Of a stretch of DNA of 64,000 nt, positions 43,256 to 51,468 are shown one piece after another. The translations under genes and the position numbers were made by a program. How positions within the stretch are numbered: position 1 is the first letter of the stretch; every line of letters starts with the position of its first letter. This DNA comes from an uncultured Paracoccaceae bacterium. Lineage in GTDB: Bacteria; Pseudomonadota; Alphaproteobacteria; Rhodobacterales; Rhodobacteraceae. The stretch covers positions 224,762 through 288,761 of the forward strand of contig CANMTD010000005.1 of NCBI GenBank assembly GCA_947500775.1. Reading direction: 5' to 3'. Under the pieces are notes generated by a model. The model saw only the letters and a list, made by a program, of their open reading frames with translations. It ran no database searches and was not told the DNA's origin.

Positions 43256-44731
43256 GTGCCTTCGATGTTAAGAATTTTAAGCGTTTTATTTGCATTGATC
43301 GCGATGCAGGCGCAGGCCGAAGATCGGATTGCGCTGGTTGTCGGCAATTCGTCCTATGGGTCGGTCACGCAATTGGACAACCCGTCGCGGGACGCGGCGT
43401 TGATCGGCGAAACGCTGGAAAACCTGGGATTCAAGGTCACGCTGCTGATCGATGCCACGCAGATCGACCTGAAACGCGGCATCGGCCAATTCGGCAGGGC
43501 GCTGCGCGAGGCGGGGCCGGATGCGACCGGCCTGTTCTACTATGCCGGTCACGGGGTGCAGTCGTTCGGCACCAACTATCTGTTGCCGGTCGATGCCTCG
43601 CTCAGCGATGCGGCCGATCTGAGTTTGGTCGCGGTCGAGGCGGAATCGGTCCTGCGGCAGATGTTTTCAGCCCGGAACCGGACCAATATCGTTGTGCTGG
43701 ACGCCTGCCGCAACAACCCGTTCGAAAATATCCCGGCGTTCAACGACAACGGTCTGGCCGAAATGAACGCGCCGACCGGCACGTTTCTGGCCTATGCGAC
43801 GGCGCCCGGCGCGGTCGCACTGGACGGTCTGGACGACAACAGCCCCTTTACCCAGTCGCTGGCCGCGAAAATGCAGATGCCCGGCGTTCCCATTGAACAG
43901 ATGTTCAAACAGGTACGGGTCGATGTTCTGGAACAAACCCGCGGGCTTCAGACGCCATGGGACACGTCCTCCCTGACCAGCGATTTTGTCTTTGCCGCCG
44001 CCGAACCGATCAGCGCCGAAGATCTGGCCGAACAGCAGCTTTGGAATTCGGTTCAGGCCACCCGCGATCCGGTTCAGGTGATGCTGTTCCTGCGCGCCTA
44101 TCCCAACAGCTCGTTCGAACCCGCCGCCCGCGCCCTGTTGTCCGAGGTGATGGAGGCGGAACTGTCCGGTGGAACCACCGCGCCCGCCGCCCCCGCACCC
44201 GTGGCCCAAGGCCCGTCCGAGCGGGAAAAACAGATGTTCGAGGCCGCACAGACCGCCGCCAGCATCGCAGGGTTCGAAGCCTATCTTCAGGAATTTCCGC
44301 AAGGCGTGTTTTCCGAATTCGCCCAGAACGAAATTGCCGCCCTGCGCGACGACGCCAGCAAGGACCCCGTCGGCGAAGGCGTGACACCCGCGCCGGAACC
44401 CGCCCCCAAAGTTGTGCAGGCTGCACCGGAACCACAGGGCGCTGTCACATTCAATTCGCCCCTGACCATCGGAACCGAGGCTGTCATCGGAAAATCCATC
44501 GCAAGCCTTGTCGAGGGGGCGCCGCTGTTTCCGCCAATCGAAGGTCTGCCCGAAGAGTTCTGGAAAGACAAAAGCTGTAGCACTTGCCACGAATGGACGC
44601 GCGACCGGTTGTGCGAACAGGCCAACGTCTATCTCAGCCTGAATGCGCAGCGGTCGCTGGACAAACAACACCCCTATGGCGGCAGTCTGAAACAGAACCT
44701 CAAGGCCTGGGCGGCGGGCGACTGTCAGTAA
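43256..44731 (+). CDS. Exported caspase-like (peptidase C14) protein with C-terminal CxxCH
   Basis: 491 residues with a signal peptide (cleavage after AQA, about residue 22). A p20 caspase-fold domain (about 24-250) has IALVVGNSSYG, the catalytic His in LFYYAGHGVQSFG and the catalytic Cys in VVLDACRNNPFE. A linker with two short repeat-like stretches (DPVQVMLFLRAYPNSSF; SIAGFEAYLQEFPQGVF) follows, then a Pro/Ala-rich section and a C-terminal part with KSCSTCHEWTRDRLCEQA near residue 440. Start is GTG at 43256 with AGGAT upstream; the ATG at 43265 is possible. Caspase-like genes recur near T6SS and DUF4384 genes in proteobacteria. Substrate unknown. Confidence 0.85.
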   Translation: MPSMLRILSVLFALIAMQAQAEDRIALVVGNSSYGSVTQLDNPSRDAALIGETLENLGFKVTLLIDATQIDLKRGIGQFGRALREAGPDATGLFYYAGHGVQSFGTNYLLPVDASLSDAADLSLVAVEAESVLRQMFSARNRTNIVVLDACRNNPFENIPAFNDNGLAEMNAPTGTFLAYATAPGAVALDGLDDNSPFTQSLAAKMQMPGVPIEQMFKQVRVDVLEQTRGLQTPWDTSSLTSDFVFAAAEPISAEDLAEQQLWNSVQATRDPVQVMLFLRAYPNSSFEPAARALLSEVMEAELSGGTTAPAAPAPVAQGPSEREKQMFEAAQTAASIAGFEAYLQEFPQGVFSEFAQNEIAALRDDASKDPVGEGVTPAPEPAPKVVQAAPEPQGAVTFNSPLTIGTEAVIGKSIASLVEGAPLFPPIEGLPEEFWKDKSCSTCHEWTRDRLCEQANVYLSLNAQRSLDKQHPYGGSLKQNLKAWAAGDCQ

Positions 44732-44737
44732 CGGCGC

Positions 44738-46150
44738 CTACTGCGCTTGGGTTGAGATAAAGAAATAGACCCATTCCCCTTTGAAATCCGCGTGCGCTTC
44801 GCGGGCTGCGGTGACCCGCGCCTGCATCCATTGCAGGTAGGGTTCTGCCGGTTCAACCAGCGGCCGCACCCCGTCGTACAGGGGCACCGACGCGGCAAAG
44901 GCCACGGCGATTTCCTGACCGTAGGGCGGGCCGATGGTGATGTTCAGCGCAGGCGCCCCATCCTGATCCGAACCGACCTGCAACGCGGATTTGGCCGGGG
45001 CAGGGGTCAGCGGCACAACCTCGTTCGGGGTCAGGTGGATGACCTGACCGTCGGCATCGAAATAATCGACATAGACATAGGCGTCATAGTCCGGCGCGCT
45101 CAGGTCAAGGATCAGCCGCTGACCGGCGGTATACCTGAATTCCCGCGCATGGGTGTCATCGCCGATCAACAGCGGATTGGTGATCTGATCGGTGGATTGC
45201 GCCAGCCCGACCGAGGCGATCCCGGCCAGCGCGCCGCATTGCGGGCGGGGCAGGATCAGCAGGTTGTCGGAAACGGTGATGTCCTGCCCGATCTGCGCCT
45301 GAAGCGCGGCCAGAACCGGTGCCCGCAACCCGGTTTCCGGGATATGGCCGTTCAGTTGCAGGGTGCCGGTTTCGGGCACGAACCCGACCTGCAACCGCGC
45401 GCAGGGCACCTGCGACAGCAGCCCGGCAATCCCGTCACGCACGGTGCCCGCCGCGCTGTTCAGGTCGCCCGGCTGCATGAAGCTTTGGATCGCGGCGACG
45501 GATACCGGATCGACATCGCCGCTGATGTCGCTGCTGAACGCCAGCGCGGCGGTCGCCTTTTCTGCGGGGGGCGTTTGTTGCGGCACTGTTTCGGACGGGG
45601 GCGCTGTGTCGGGCAGCGCCGAGGCGGGCGGCGCAGTTGGTGCAACCGCAGCAGAGTCAGGCGGTGCCGCCAGCGCGGCCTGTTGCGGCGTTTCTGCGGG
45701 CGCAATTGCGAGAACCGGTCTTGGTTGCGCGGCAAGCGTAAGGCTTTCGGGCTGGTGTTGTGTGATCTTGATAGGCTGAGGGGATGCAGATGTTTTCGTG
45801 GGGGAATTTATAACTGAACTACTAAGTTTAGCAGAGCTGAATTCCTTTATATCAGCCACAGCAGAGCTGGTTTCATTTGGATCAACCACATCAGCCCGTG
45901 ATTTCTGAATGGCGCCTTGGCTGATCTGCGCGCCTGTCGCCTGTTCCGTTGCGGCGGCGGTGCTTTCGGGTTCGGCCTGTGGCGCCTCGGTCCGTTCAAC
46001 CTGATAGGCGTCCACCTCAAGCTGGCTGCTGGGCAGGGGCTGGTTTTCCACCGGGTCAGGATCGGTCGCCACCGACAGCACGGCCAACAACCCGGCATGG
46101 GCCGCGACCGACCCCGCGATCCCGGCGACCCAGCGTGCGGCGCGGGTCAT
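44738..46150 (-). CDS. TonB-like membrane protein with C-terminal DUF4384
   Basis: 470 residues. One N-terminal membrane segment (about 8-28, RWVAGIAGSVAAHAGLLAVL), as in TonB/TolA, a long Ala/Pro-rich periplasmic stretch (about 35-205), a folded region with two cysteines (PCARLQVGFVPETGTLQL; LPRPQCGAL) that resembles a BON/OmpA-like subdomain, and a DUF4384 domain (about 325-435; YDAYVYVDYFDADGQVIHLTPNE in parts). Last gene of the operon with exbB and two exbD genes, coupled by ATGA, so it probably takes the energy-transducing place of TonB. It ends 6 bases from the convergent caspase-like gene. The energised target is not known. Confidence 0.75.
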   Translation of the reverse strand: MTRAARWVAGIAGSVAAHAGLLAVLSVATDPDPVENQPLPSSQLEVDAYQVERTEAPQAEPESTAAATEQATGAQISQGAIQKSRADVVDPNETSSAVADIKEFSSAKLSSSVINSPTKTSASPQPIKITQHQPESLTLAAQPRPVLAIAPAETPQQAALAAPPDSAAVAPTAPPASALPDTAPPSETVPQQTPPAEKATAALAFSSDISGDVDPVSVAAIQSFMQPGDLNSAAGTVRDGIAGLLSQVPCARLQVGFVPETGTLQLNGHIPETGLRAPVLAALQAQIGQDITVSDNLLILPRPQCGALAGIASVGLAQSTDQITNPLLIGDDTHAREFRYTAGQRLILDLSAPDYDAYVYVDYFDADGQVIHLTPNEVVPLTPAPAKSALQVGSDQDGAPALNITIGPPYGQEIAVAFAASVPLYDGVRPLVEPAEPYLQWMQARVTAAREAHADFKGEWVYFFISTQAQ

Positions 46151-46551
46151 GGCGGCGTCGGCGTGACGACCAGAACGACATCACGCGCGCCCATTTGTTC
46201 GACGGCGGCCACCAGCGGCAGGACATGGCGCAGGGCGGCGCCCTTGTGCGCATTGACCCGCACCAGCAGGTCGGGATCGCTGGCCAATTGCGCGGAAAGG
46301 CGTTGCTCTAACGTGCCGCGGTCGGTTTCCAGCCCGTCCAGCGCCAAGACGCCATCTGCCCCCACCGATATCGTTATGCCGCCTGCTGGCATGTCGCTGC
46401 CGGTCAGGGCGACGGGCGGCGAAACCTCGAACGGCGAGGTGGCGTCCATCCGGCCGATCAGCATGAAAAACACCAACAGGAAAAACACCACATCGATCAG
46501 TGCGATGATGGTTTCGGGGTGCTGGCGGCGGGCCGGGCGGGTCAGCTTCAT
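46147..46551 (-). CDS. ExbD/TolR family protein (second copy)
   Basis: 134 residues with a single N-terminal membrane helix (about 12-32; IIALIDVVFFLLVFFMLIG) carrying the conserved Asp of the ExbD/TolR proton path, and a periplasmic ExbD domain with VSVGADGVLALDG-type strands and VRVNAHKGAALRHVLPLV. Overlaps both neighbours by 4 bases. Two ExbD genes in a row suggest a hetero-dimeric stator plug in a dedicated ExbB-ExbD-ExbD motor. Confidence 0.9.
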   Translation of the reverse strand: MKLTRPARRQHPETIIALIDVVFFLLVFFMLIGRMDATSPFEVSPPVALTGSDMPAGGITISVGADGVLALDGLETDRGTLEQRLSAQLASDPDLLVRVNAHKGAALRHVLPLVAAVEQMGARDVVLVVTPTPP

Positions 46552-46976
46552 GGTTGCGCCTCCAGCCGGATCACGCGCAACCGGGTCGCCCCGGCCTGCG
46601 TCGCCGCATCCATCACCGTGATCAGCGCCTGCATTTCCGCCACGCCGGAGGGCAGCACCACGACCGGGGTCAGCGGCGCATCGGCCAGGCGGGTCCGGAT
46701 CAGGGCCTGCAAATCGGTCAGGGACAATTTCACCCCCCGCACCGCCGGTTGCCCATCGGCGCCCAGCCGGATCAACAGCGCGGTGGCCCCTTCGGACGGC
46801 GCGGCGGCGGTTGTTTCGCCATCATCCCCGCGTTCGGCGGCGGGGATCATATCCAGATTCAGATAGGTCGAGGTGACCATGAAGAACACCAGCAGGATCA
46901 GCATCACGTCGATCATCGGCACCAATGAGATCAGCACGCGGGGGGCCGTGGCTTGCCTGAGGGTGATCTGGGCCAT
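46548..46976 (-). CDS. ExbD/TolR family protein (first copy)
   Basis: 142 residues, N-terminal helix ISLVPMIDVMLILLVFFMVTS with the conserved Asp, then a periplasmic domain ending RLRVIRLEAQP. Compared with the second copy it has a longer Gly/Ala-rich insert around residues 45-65. It is 21 bases after exbB. Together with exbB and the other exbD it should use the proton gradient to drive the TonB-like protein. Confidence 0.9.
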   Translation of the reverse strand: MAQITLRQATAPRVLISLVPMIDVMLILLVFFMVTSTYLNLDMIPAAERGDDGETTAAAPSEGATALLIRLGADGQPAVRGVKLSLTDLQALIRTRLADAPLTPVVVLPSGVAEMQALITVMDAATQAGATRLRVIRLEAQP

Positions 46977-46997
46977 CGCGGGCGCTCCTTCGGGGGC

Positions 46998-47621
46998 TTA
47001 GCTTGGGTATTCCTCGATCAGCATCAACTGTCCCACCGCGCTTTCGATCTGATGCGCGCCGCTTTCGGCCCGCGCGCTTAGCAACGTGGCGCCGACGGCG
47101 GCGGGAATGGCAACCAACAGGCCCGCAGCGGTGGTCAGCAGCGCCTGCCAGATACCGCCCGCCAGAACCGAGGCATTGGCCGCGCCCTGCGCCAGCTCCA
47201 GCTCCTGAAACGATTGGATCATGCCCAAAACCGTCCCCAGAAGACCCAGCAGCGGGCTGATCATTGCGATCAGTTCCAGCATGCGGATCATGCTGTTCAT
47301 CTGGGCCAGTTCTTCGTTGCCGCGCCGGGTCAGTTCGGCATCCAGCGCGGGGCCCTTGAACCCAGAGCTTAGCGCGCCCATCGCATAGGCGGTCACGCGA
47401 TCCGCCGGGGATTTGCCCGCCGCCACGGCCGTCTGTGCGGCCTGTTTGTCGCCCGTGCGCCATTGTTCAAAGGCCGTGGCACGGGCCGCGCCCCCGGACC
47501 GGACATTCCAAAGTTGCAGCGTTTTCACCACGATCAGCGTGATCGACAGCACCGACAGGGCGATCAGGACCAGAACGATCGGCCCGCCGGTTCCCAACGT
47601 TTCCATGATCCCGGAAAGCAT
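46998..47621 (-). CDS. ExbB/TolQ/MotA family proton channel protein
   Basis: 207 residues with three predicted membrane helices (about 12-34, 112-136, 152-176). The family core is [21 protein letters not shown] and [20 protein letters not shown], which line the proton path. The start at 47621 is one base away from the stop of the preceding gene; an ATG at 47606 is possible. It is the stator of the ExbBD unit. Confidence 0.92.
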   Translation of the reverse strand: MLSGIMETLGTGGPIVLVLIALSVLSITLIVVKTLQLWNVRSGGAARATAFEQWRTGDKQAAQTAVAAGKSPADRVTAYAMGALSSGFKGPALDAELTRRGNEELAQMNSMIRMLELIAMISPLLGLLGTVLGMIQSFQELELAQGAANASVLAGGIWQALLTTAAGLLVAIPAAVGATLLSARAESGAHQIESAVGQLMLIEEYPS

Positions 47622-47622
47622 C

Positions 47623-48048
47623 TTAATTCACCAGGGCGGCGGGGGTTTTGCTGTTCAGGTTCAGGATCGGAAAGCAATCCATTTCCTCGGCGTTCTGCGG
47701 GCGGCAGGATGTCATTTCATGCAACAGGATCTCGGACACGTCGGTACAGGCGATTTCCGGGATTTCGAACAGTTTCAGGGTCGTGCGCGACACCGGCAGG
47801 GGGGCTGCGTCGATCGACAGCAACCGGTCGATCACGCCGTTGGTGTCCAGAATGGCCAAAGACATCTCGAACCCTTCAAAGGTGGTCTCGGTCTGGTTTC
47901 GAAACAGGAAAAACGCGCGGCATCCGCCGGTGTCGTTCTCTTCGAATTTGTTCAGCTCGACGGTCAATTTGCCCGGCTCAGCGGCGGCGGGGCCGATGGT
48001 CCAGACCGCAAAGATCGCGGCCGCGGCCATGTTCAGGAACTGTCGCAT
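47623..48048 (-). CDS. Small exported protein of unknown function
   Basis: 141 residues with a signal peptide (cleavage after AAA, about residue 23). The mature part looks like a beta-rich domain ([42 protein letters not shown]) with four cysteines that could form two disulfides (Cys 42, 100, 114 and 125, approximate positions). I do not recognise the family. It lies one base upstream of exbB, so it is likely a periplasmic partner of the ExbBD unit. Confidence 0.75.
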   Translation of the reverse strand: MRQFLNMAAAAIFAVWTIGPAAAEPGKLTVELNKFEENDTGGCRAFFLFRNQTETTFEGFEMSLAILDTNGVIDRLLSIDAAPLPVSRTTLKLFEIPEIACTDVSEILLHEMTSCRPQNAEEMDCFPILNLNSKTPAALVN

Positions 48049-48083
48049 GTCATTCTCCAGATCGGCATATGTGAAACAACGAA

Positions 48084-49652
48084 TTAGCTGAGGGCCGCGC
48101 TGACCTCTTGCAAAGAGCTAAGCGCGGTGGCGCGTATGTTGGTGGATGCAAAGCCATTGTTGTCCACGGCCTTGAAGAATGGTTCGTCCAGCACGTCGCG
48201 ATATTCTGCAATGATGCCGCGGGCGTCTGATTTCAACTTTTCGCGGTCGGACCCGTCGGGCGTTTCGACCAGTTTTTCAAGCGTGTCTTCAAGGCTGGAA
48301 TCAATGTCGTCCAGATAGTCGAACAGCACGCCGGATTTTTCCGAGACCTCTTCCAGCCCTTCGATCCCTTTTGTTGCCTTGTCGATTTCGGCCTTCAGGG
48401 TTGTCAGGTCCGCGGTCAGCGATTTGCGGGTTTTGATCCAGGACAGCCGCGACTGGTAATACGGCACGACATCGGCGGGAATCGTCTTTTCAGCCTCGGA
48501 CACAGCGGCGGTTTGCGTGGCCTCGGCGGCCTCTGCCAACAGCTGTTCTGTTTTGGCCGCCGCTTTCAGCGCGCTGGCGAAATCGCCTTTTTCGGCCTGT
48601 TGCTTGGCAAAGTTGAAGACGCGGTTGATGGCCGTCAGATCGCCGCGTTTGTCGGCAATGGCGGCGTCTACGCCGGGCTGGATGCGGGCCGCTGCCGCCG
48701 CCCATTCCTGCGCGCCATCTGCGGGCGGGGCCGAAGCCGCGACCTGATTGGCGGCGGCTTCGATCTTGGTCAGCATTGCGTCGGCCTTGGCCAGATCGTT
48801 CGCCTTGATCTGCTGCACCGCGCCGCCAAGCGCCTTTGTGAACTTTTCAGCCGCCGGACCGTTCATGTCGGCGATGTGCTGTTTCAAGGCGGTGGCGCGG
48901 GCGGCCAGGGTTTTCACATTGGGTGTGGTCGGGGTGTCTGATTTTGTCTCGCGCTGCGGTTCGGGTGTGGCCTGCGGCGCGGTTGCCTGCAGCTTGGTAA
49001 TGGCCCCTTCGACGGCGCCAATCGTTGCCGAGGCCTTGGCCAGATCGCCGGATTTGATCTGGCTGATCGCCATGGCGGCGGCTTTTTTCAGTTTGGCGGC
49101 CTGATCCGTCTCTAATCCTGCGATATCGGGCTGAATCGCCTTCAGGCGGGCGGCAAGTGCGGCTGTTTCTGCCGCGGCGTCGTTGGTATCGGTTTCGTCG
49201 CTGTCATCTACGTCGTCCTGGGCCTGAACGGCGTCATCGTCTTCCAGATCAGTTTCGCTGTTGGCCTCTGCCTGATCCCATTCCGGATCTTCGGGCAATG
49301 GTTCGACGTCGCTTTCAAGTTCTTTGCCGCTTTCGTCCAGAATGACGACATTCATCGTCAGCTTCTGGGTCTTCAGGTATTTCTTGACCAGCTTGGCCAT
49401 CGTCGGGATTTCGCGCATGCAGGTCAAGAACAGGACCTTGCCCTTCACCGTGAAGGTGCCATAGGCCAGTTTTTTTCCGACGCCCTCTTTGCGCGCGGCT
49501 TCGCCCAACATCTTTGGTTTCATTTTGCGGTGAATTGCGAATGTGTGTTCGGCGTCTTTATTTCCTGGGCAGAACCCGAAATTCAGGGGCTTTTTCTTGC
49601 CAAGGAGGATTAGTTTTTTTAGTTCGCCGCCTTCGACTTTTAGCTCTGCCAT
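48084..49652 (-). CDS. Large coiled-coil protein of unknown function beside T6SS
   Basis: 522 residues without signal peptide or membrane segment. Residues 1-110 form a compact basic domain (ELKKLILLGKKKPLNFGFCP, KMKPKMLGEAARKEG, KKLAYGTFTVKGKVLFLTC, KKYLKTQKLTMNVVILDESG). Residues 115-165 are very acidic. The rest is long helical, Ala/Lys/Asp-rich, with repeated DLAKA-type segments (SGDLAKASATIGAVEGAI; ANDLAKADAMLTKIEAA; KGDFASALKAAAKTEQL). I associate the N-terminal domain with proteins near secretion loci but cannot name it. AGGAACGG precedes the ATG at 49652. It diverges from tssA and heads the exbBD operon, so it may be a cytosolic cargo, scaffold or regulator of the system. Confidence 0.7.
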   Translation of the reverse strand: MAELKVEGGELKKLILLGKKKPLNFGFCPGNKDAEHTFAIHRKMKPKMLGEAARKEGVGKKLAYGTFTVKGKVLFLTCMREIPTMAKLVKKYLKTQKLTMNVVILDESGKELESDVEPLPEDPEWDQAEANSETDLEDDDAVQAQDDVDDSDETDTNDAAAETAALAARLKAIQPDIAGLETDQAAKLKKAAAMAISQIKSGDLAKASATIGAVEGAITKLQATAPQATPEPQRETKSDTPTTPNVKTLAARATALKQHIADMNGPAAEKFTKALGGAVQQIKANDLAKADAMLTKIEAAANQVAASAPPADGAQEWAAAAARIQPGVDAAIADKRGDLTAINRVFNFAKQQAEKGDFASALKAAAKTEQLLAEAAEATQTAAVSEAEKTIPADVVPYYQSRLSWIKTRKSLTADLTTLKAEIDKATKGIEGLEEVSEKSGVLFDYLDDIDSSLEDTLEKLVETPDGSDREKLKSDARGIIAEYRDVLDEPFFKAVDNNGFASTNIRATALSSLQEVSAALS

Positions 49653-49857
49653 GACCGCCGTTCCTGAAAATTGCTTTAAACCCAATTGACTTTGAGCAAA
49701 CGATAAGGCTGTTTATGGGTCAAGTATTGTTTTGGTTTCATATTTTTAGCACAATAAGATTTTAGTTCGGTAGCAAAAAGCAACAATGTTTCATCGGCAC
49801 TTAGCGGATCGCAGGTTTTGACCGCAACTTTGCCATACCTATTCCGGAGGGAGGAAT
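49653..49857. promoter_or_regulatory. Divergent promoter region of the T6SS and exbBD operons
   Basis: 205 bases between two start codons, clearly richer in A and T than the surrounding genes (for example CATATTTTTAGCACAATAAG near 49739-49758). GGAGGGAGG just before 49858 is the tssA ribosome site. No sigma-54 -24/-12 element fits. This must hold promoters for both directions and is the likely control point of the whole locus. Confidence 0.6.
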
Positions 49858-50874
49858 ATGGACCTGGAAGCGCTTCTTAAGACGCACGGGGACGACGCGC
49901 CCAGCGGTGAGAATCTGGAATATGATCCAGCGTTCACCGAGATGGAGCTTGCCGCGCAGCCCGGCGAGGAGCGTCAGGTTGGCGATCAGATTCAGGCCGC
50001 CGAAGACCCCGATTATCGCGATGTCACCGAAAAGGCGATCGCGGTGATGGAGCGCAGCCATGACCTGCGCGCCGGGGTCTATTATGCCGAAGCGATCCTG
50101 CACACCAAGGGTCTGCCGGGGTTCGCCGATGCCACCACATATCTGCGTGGCTGTCTGGAGGAACACTGGGACACCTGCCATCCCGAACTGGATGAAGATG
50201 ACGACAACGATCCGACGATGCGGATCAATTCGATTCAGAATCTGGCCGAAACCACAACGGTTCTGCGGGCATTGCGCCGCGCGCCCCTGACCGACAGCCG
50301 GGCGTTCGGCAAGCTTTGCCTGCGGGATATCGAAATTGCCGACGGGGTGATCACCGCGCCCGAGGATATGGCCAATATTCCCGATTCCGCCACCGTTTCG
50401 GCCGCGTTTCAGGATACCGATGACGATCAGCTGGCCGAGATGCTGACAGCGGTCAAGGCCGCGATGGACAATGTGAAAGCCATCGATGCGGTCTTCGGCG
50501 AACAGACCCCCGGTCAGGGACCAGAGCTGGATGCGCTGATCAAGATGCTGAACCAGATCGCCAAACGGCTGGCGGCTGAAACCGGCGGTGACGTGGCCGA
50601 AGATGCGGACACGGCCGAAGAGGATGCCGGACCGGCCCCGGTGGCGGGCGGCGGGGGCGCGATTGGCGGGATCAACTCGCCTTCGGACGTGTCCAATGCC
50701 ATCGACCGGATGGTGGCTTATTACCAGCGGAATGAACCCTCAAGCCCGGTGCCGATTTTACTGATCCGGGCAAAACGTTTGGTGAATGCGGATTTTTTAA
50801 CGATCATGAAAGACATGGCGCCTGCGGGCGTGGACAGCGTGAACCTAATTGGCGGATTGGACGACGAAGATTAA
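49858..50874 (+). CDS. tssA: TssA, type VI secretion baseplate/cap protein
   Basis: 338 residues with the ImpA N-terminal domain (about 1-110; SGENLEYDPAFTEMELAAQP and DYRDVTEKAIAVMERSHDLRAGVYYAEAIL), the diagnostic region for TssA, then DTCHPELDEDDDNDPTMRIN, and a C-terminal part with SRADAIxxL-like DVSNAIDRMVAYYQRNEPSSPVPILLIRAKRLV in pieces. It is a short TssA lacking a large extension. TssA primes sheath polymerisation. First gene of the rightward T6SS operon. Confidence 0.93.
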   Translation: MDLEALLKTHGDDAPSGENLEYDPAFTEMELAAQPGEERQVGDQIQAAEDPDYRDVTEKAIAVMERSHDLRAGVYYAEAILHTKGLPGFADATTYLRGCLEEHWDTCHPELDEDDDNDPTMRINSIQNLAETTTVLRALRRAPLTDSRAFGKLCLRDIEIADGVITAPEDMANIPDSATVSAAFQDTDDDQLAEMLTAVKAAMDNVKAIDAVFGEQTPGQGPELDALIKMLNQIAKRLAAETGGDVAEDADTAEEDAGPAPVAGGGGAIGGINSPSDVSNAIDRMVAYYQRNEPSSPVPILLIRAKRLVNADFLTIMKDMAPAGVDSVNLIGGLDDED

Positions 50875-50946
50875 AGCATCGGGGCAATCTGCCCCATGCG
50901 ACGCGGCGACCATTCGCCCTGAAACAGAAGAACCAAGGAGCATTAC

Positions 50947-51465
50947 ATGGCTGGCAGTTCACAGAAATTTATCGCGCGAAATCGTGCCCCCAGGGTTCAG
51001 ATTGAATATGATGTGGAACTTTACGGTGCCGAAAAGAAGGTTCAGCTGCCGTTTGTCATGGGCGTCATGAGTGATCTGGCTGGCAAATCCGAAGAACCGC
51101 AGCCCGCCATCGCGGACCGCAAGTTTCTGGAAATCGACGTCGACAATTTCGACGATCGCATGAAATCCATGAAACCGCGTGCGGCGTTCACCGTGCCCAA
51201 CACCCTGACGGGCGAAGGCAATATGGCCGTCGATATCACCTTTGAAAGCATGGATGATTTCACGCCTGCCGCCATCGCCGCAAAGGTCGAACCGCTGAAG
51301 GAACTTCTGGATGCCCGCACCCAGCTGTCCAACTTAATGACATATATGGATGGTAAGACCGGGGCCGAGGATCTGATCAGCAAGATCATGCAGGATCCCA
51401 CGCTTTTGAAAACCCTGGCGGCCCAGCCAGCACCAAAAGCCGAAGACAGCGAAGGGGAGGCGTAA
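50947..51465 (+). CDS. tssB: TssB (VipA), small sheath subunit, normal form
   Basis: 172 residues, the normal size of TssB/VipA, which forms the contractile sheath with TssC. MAGSSQKFIARNRAPRVQIE opens the protein, followed by LPFVMGVMSDLAG, RKFLEIDVDNFDDRMKSM, PRAAFTVPNTLTGEG, SMDDFTPAAIAAKV and LLDARTQLSNLMTYMDGK. CAAGGAGC precedes the ATG. A second TssB with the same first 49 residues is encoded at 62763 in the same direction. The tssC start lies 3 bases after its stop. Confidence 0.96.
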   Translation: MAGSSQKFIARNRAPRVQIEYDVELYGAEKKVQLPFVMGVMSDLAGKSEEPQPAIADRKFLEIDVDNFDDRMKSMKPRAAFTVPNTLTGEGNMAVDITFESMDDFTPAAIAAKVEPLKELLDARTQLSNLMTYMDGKTGAEDLISKIMQDPTLLKTLAAQPAPKAEDSEGEA

Positions 51466-51468
51466 GCC

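Noticed and set aside
49653..49857. Sigma-54 promoter for the T6SS operon
   Set aside because: The only GG...GC candidate (around 49795) has the wrong spacing for a -24/-12 element.
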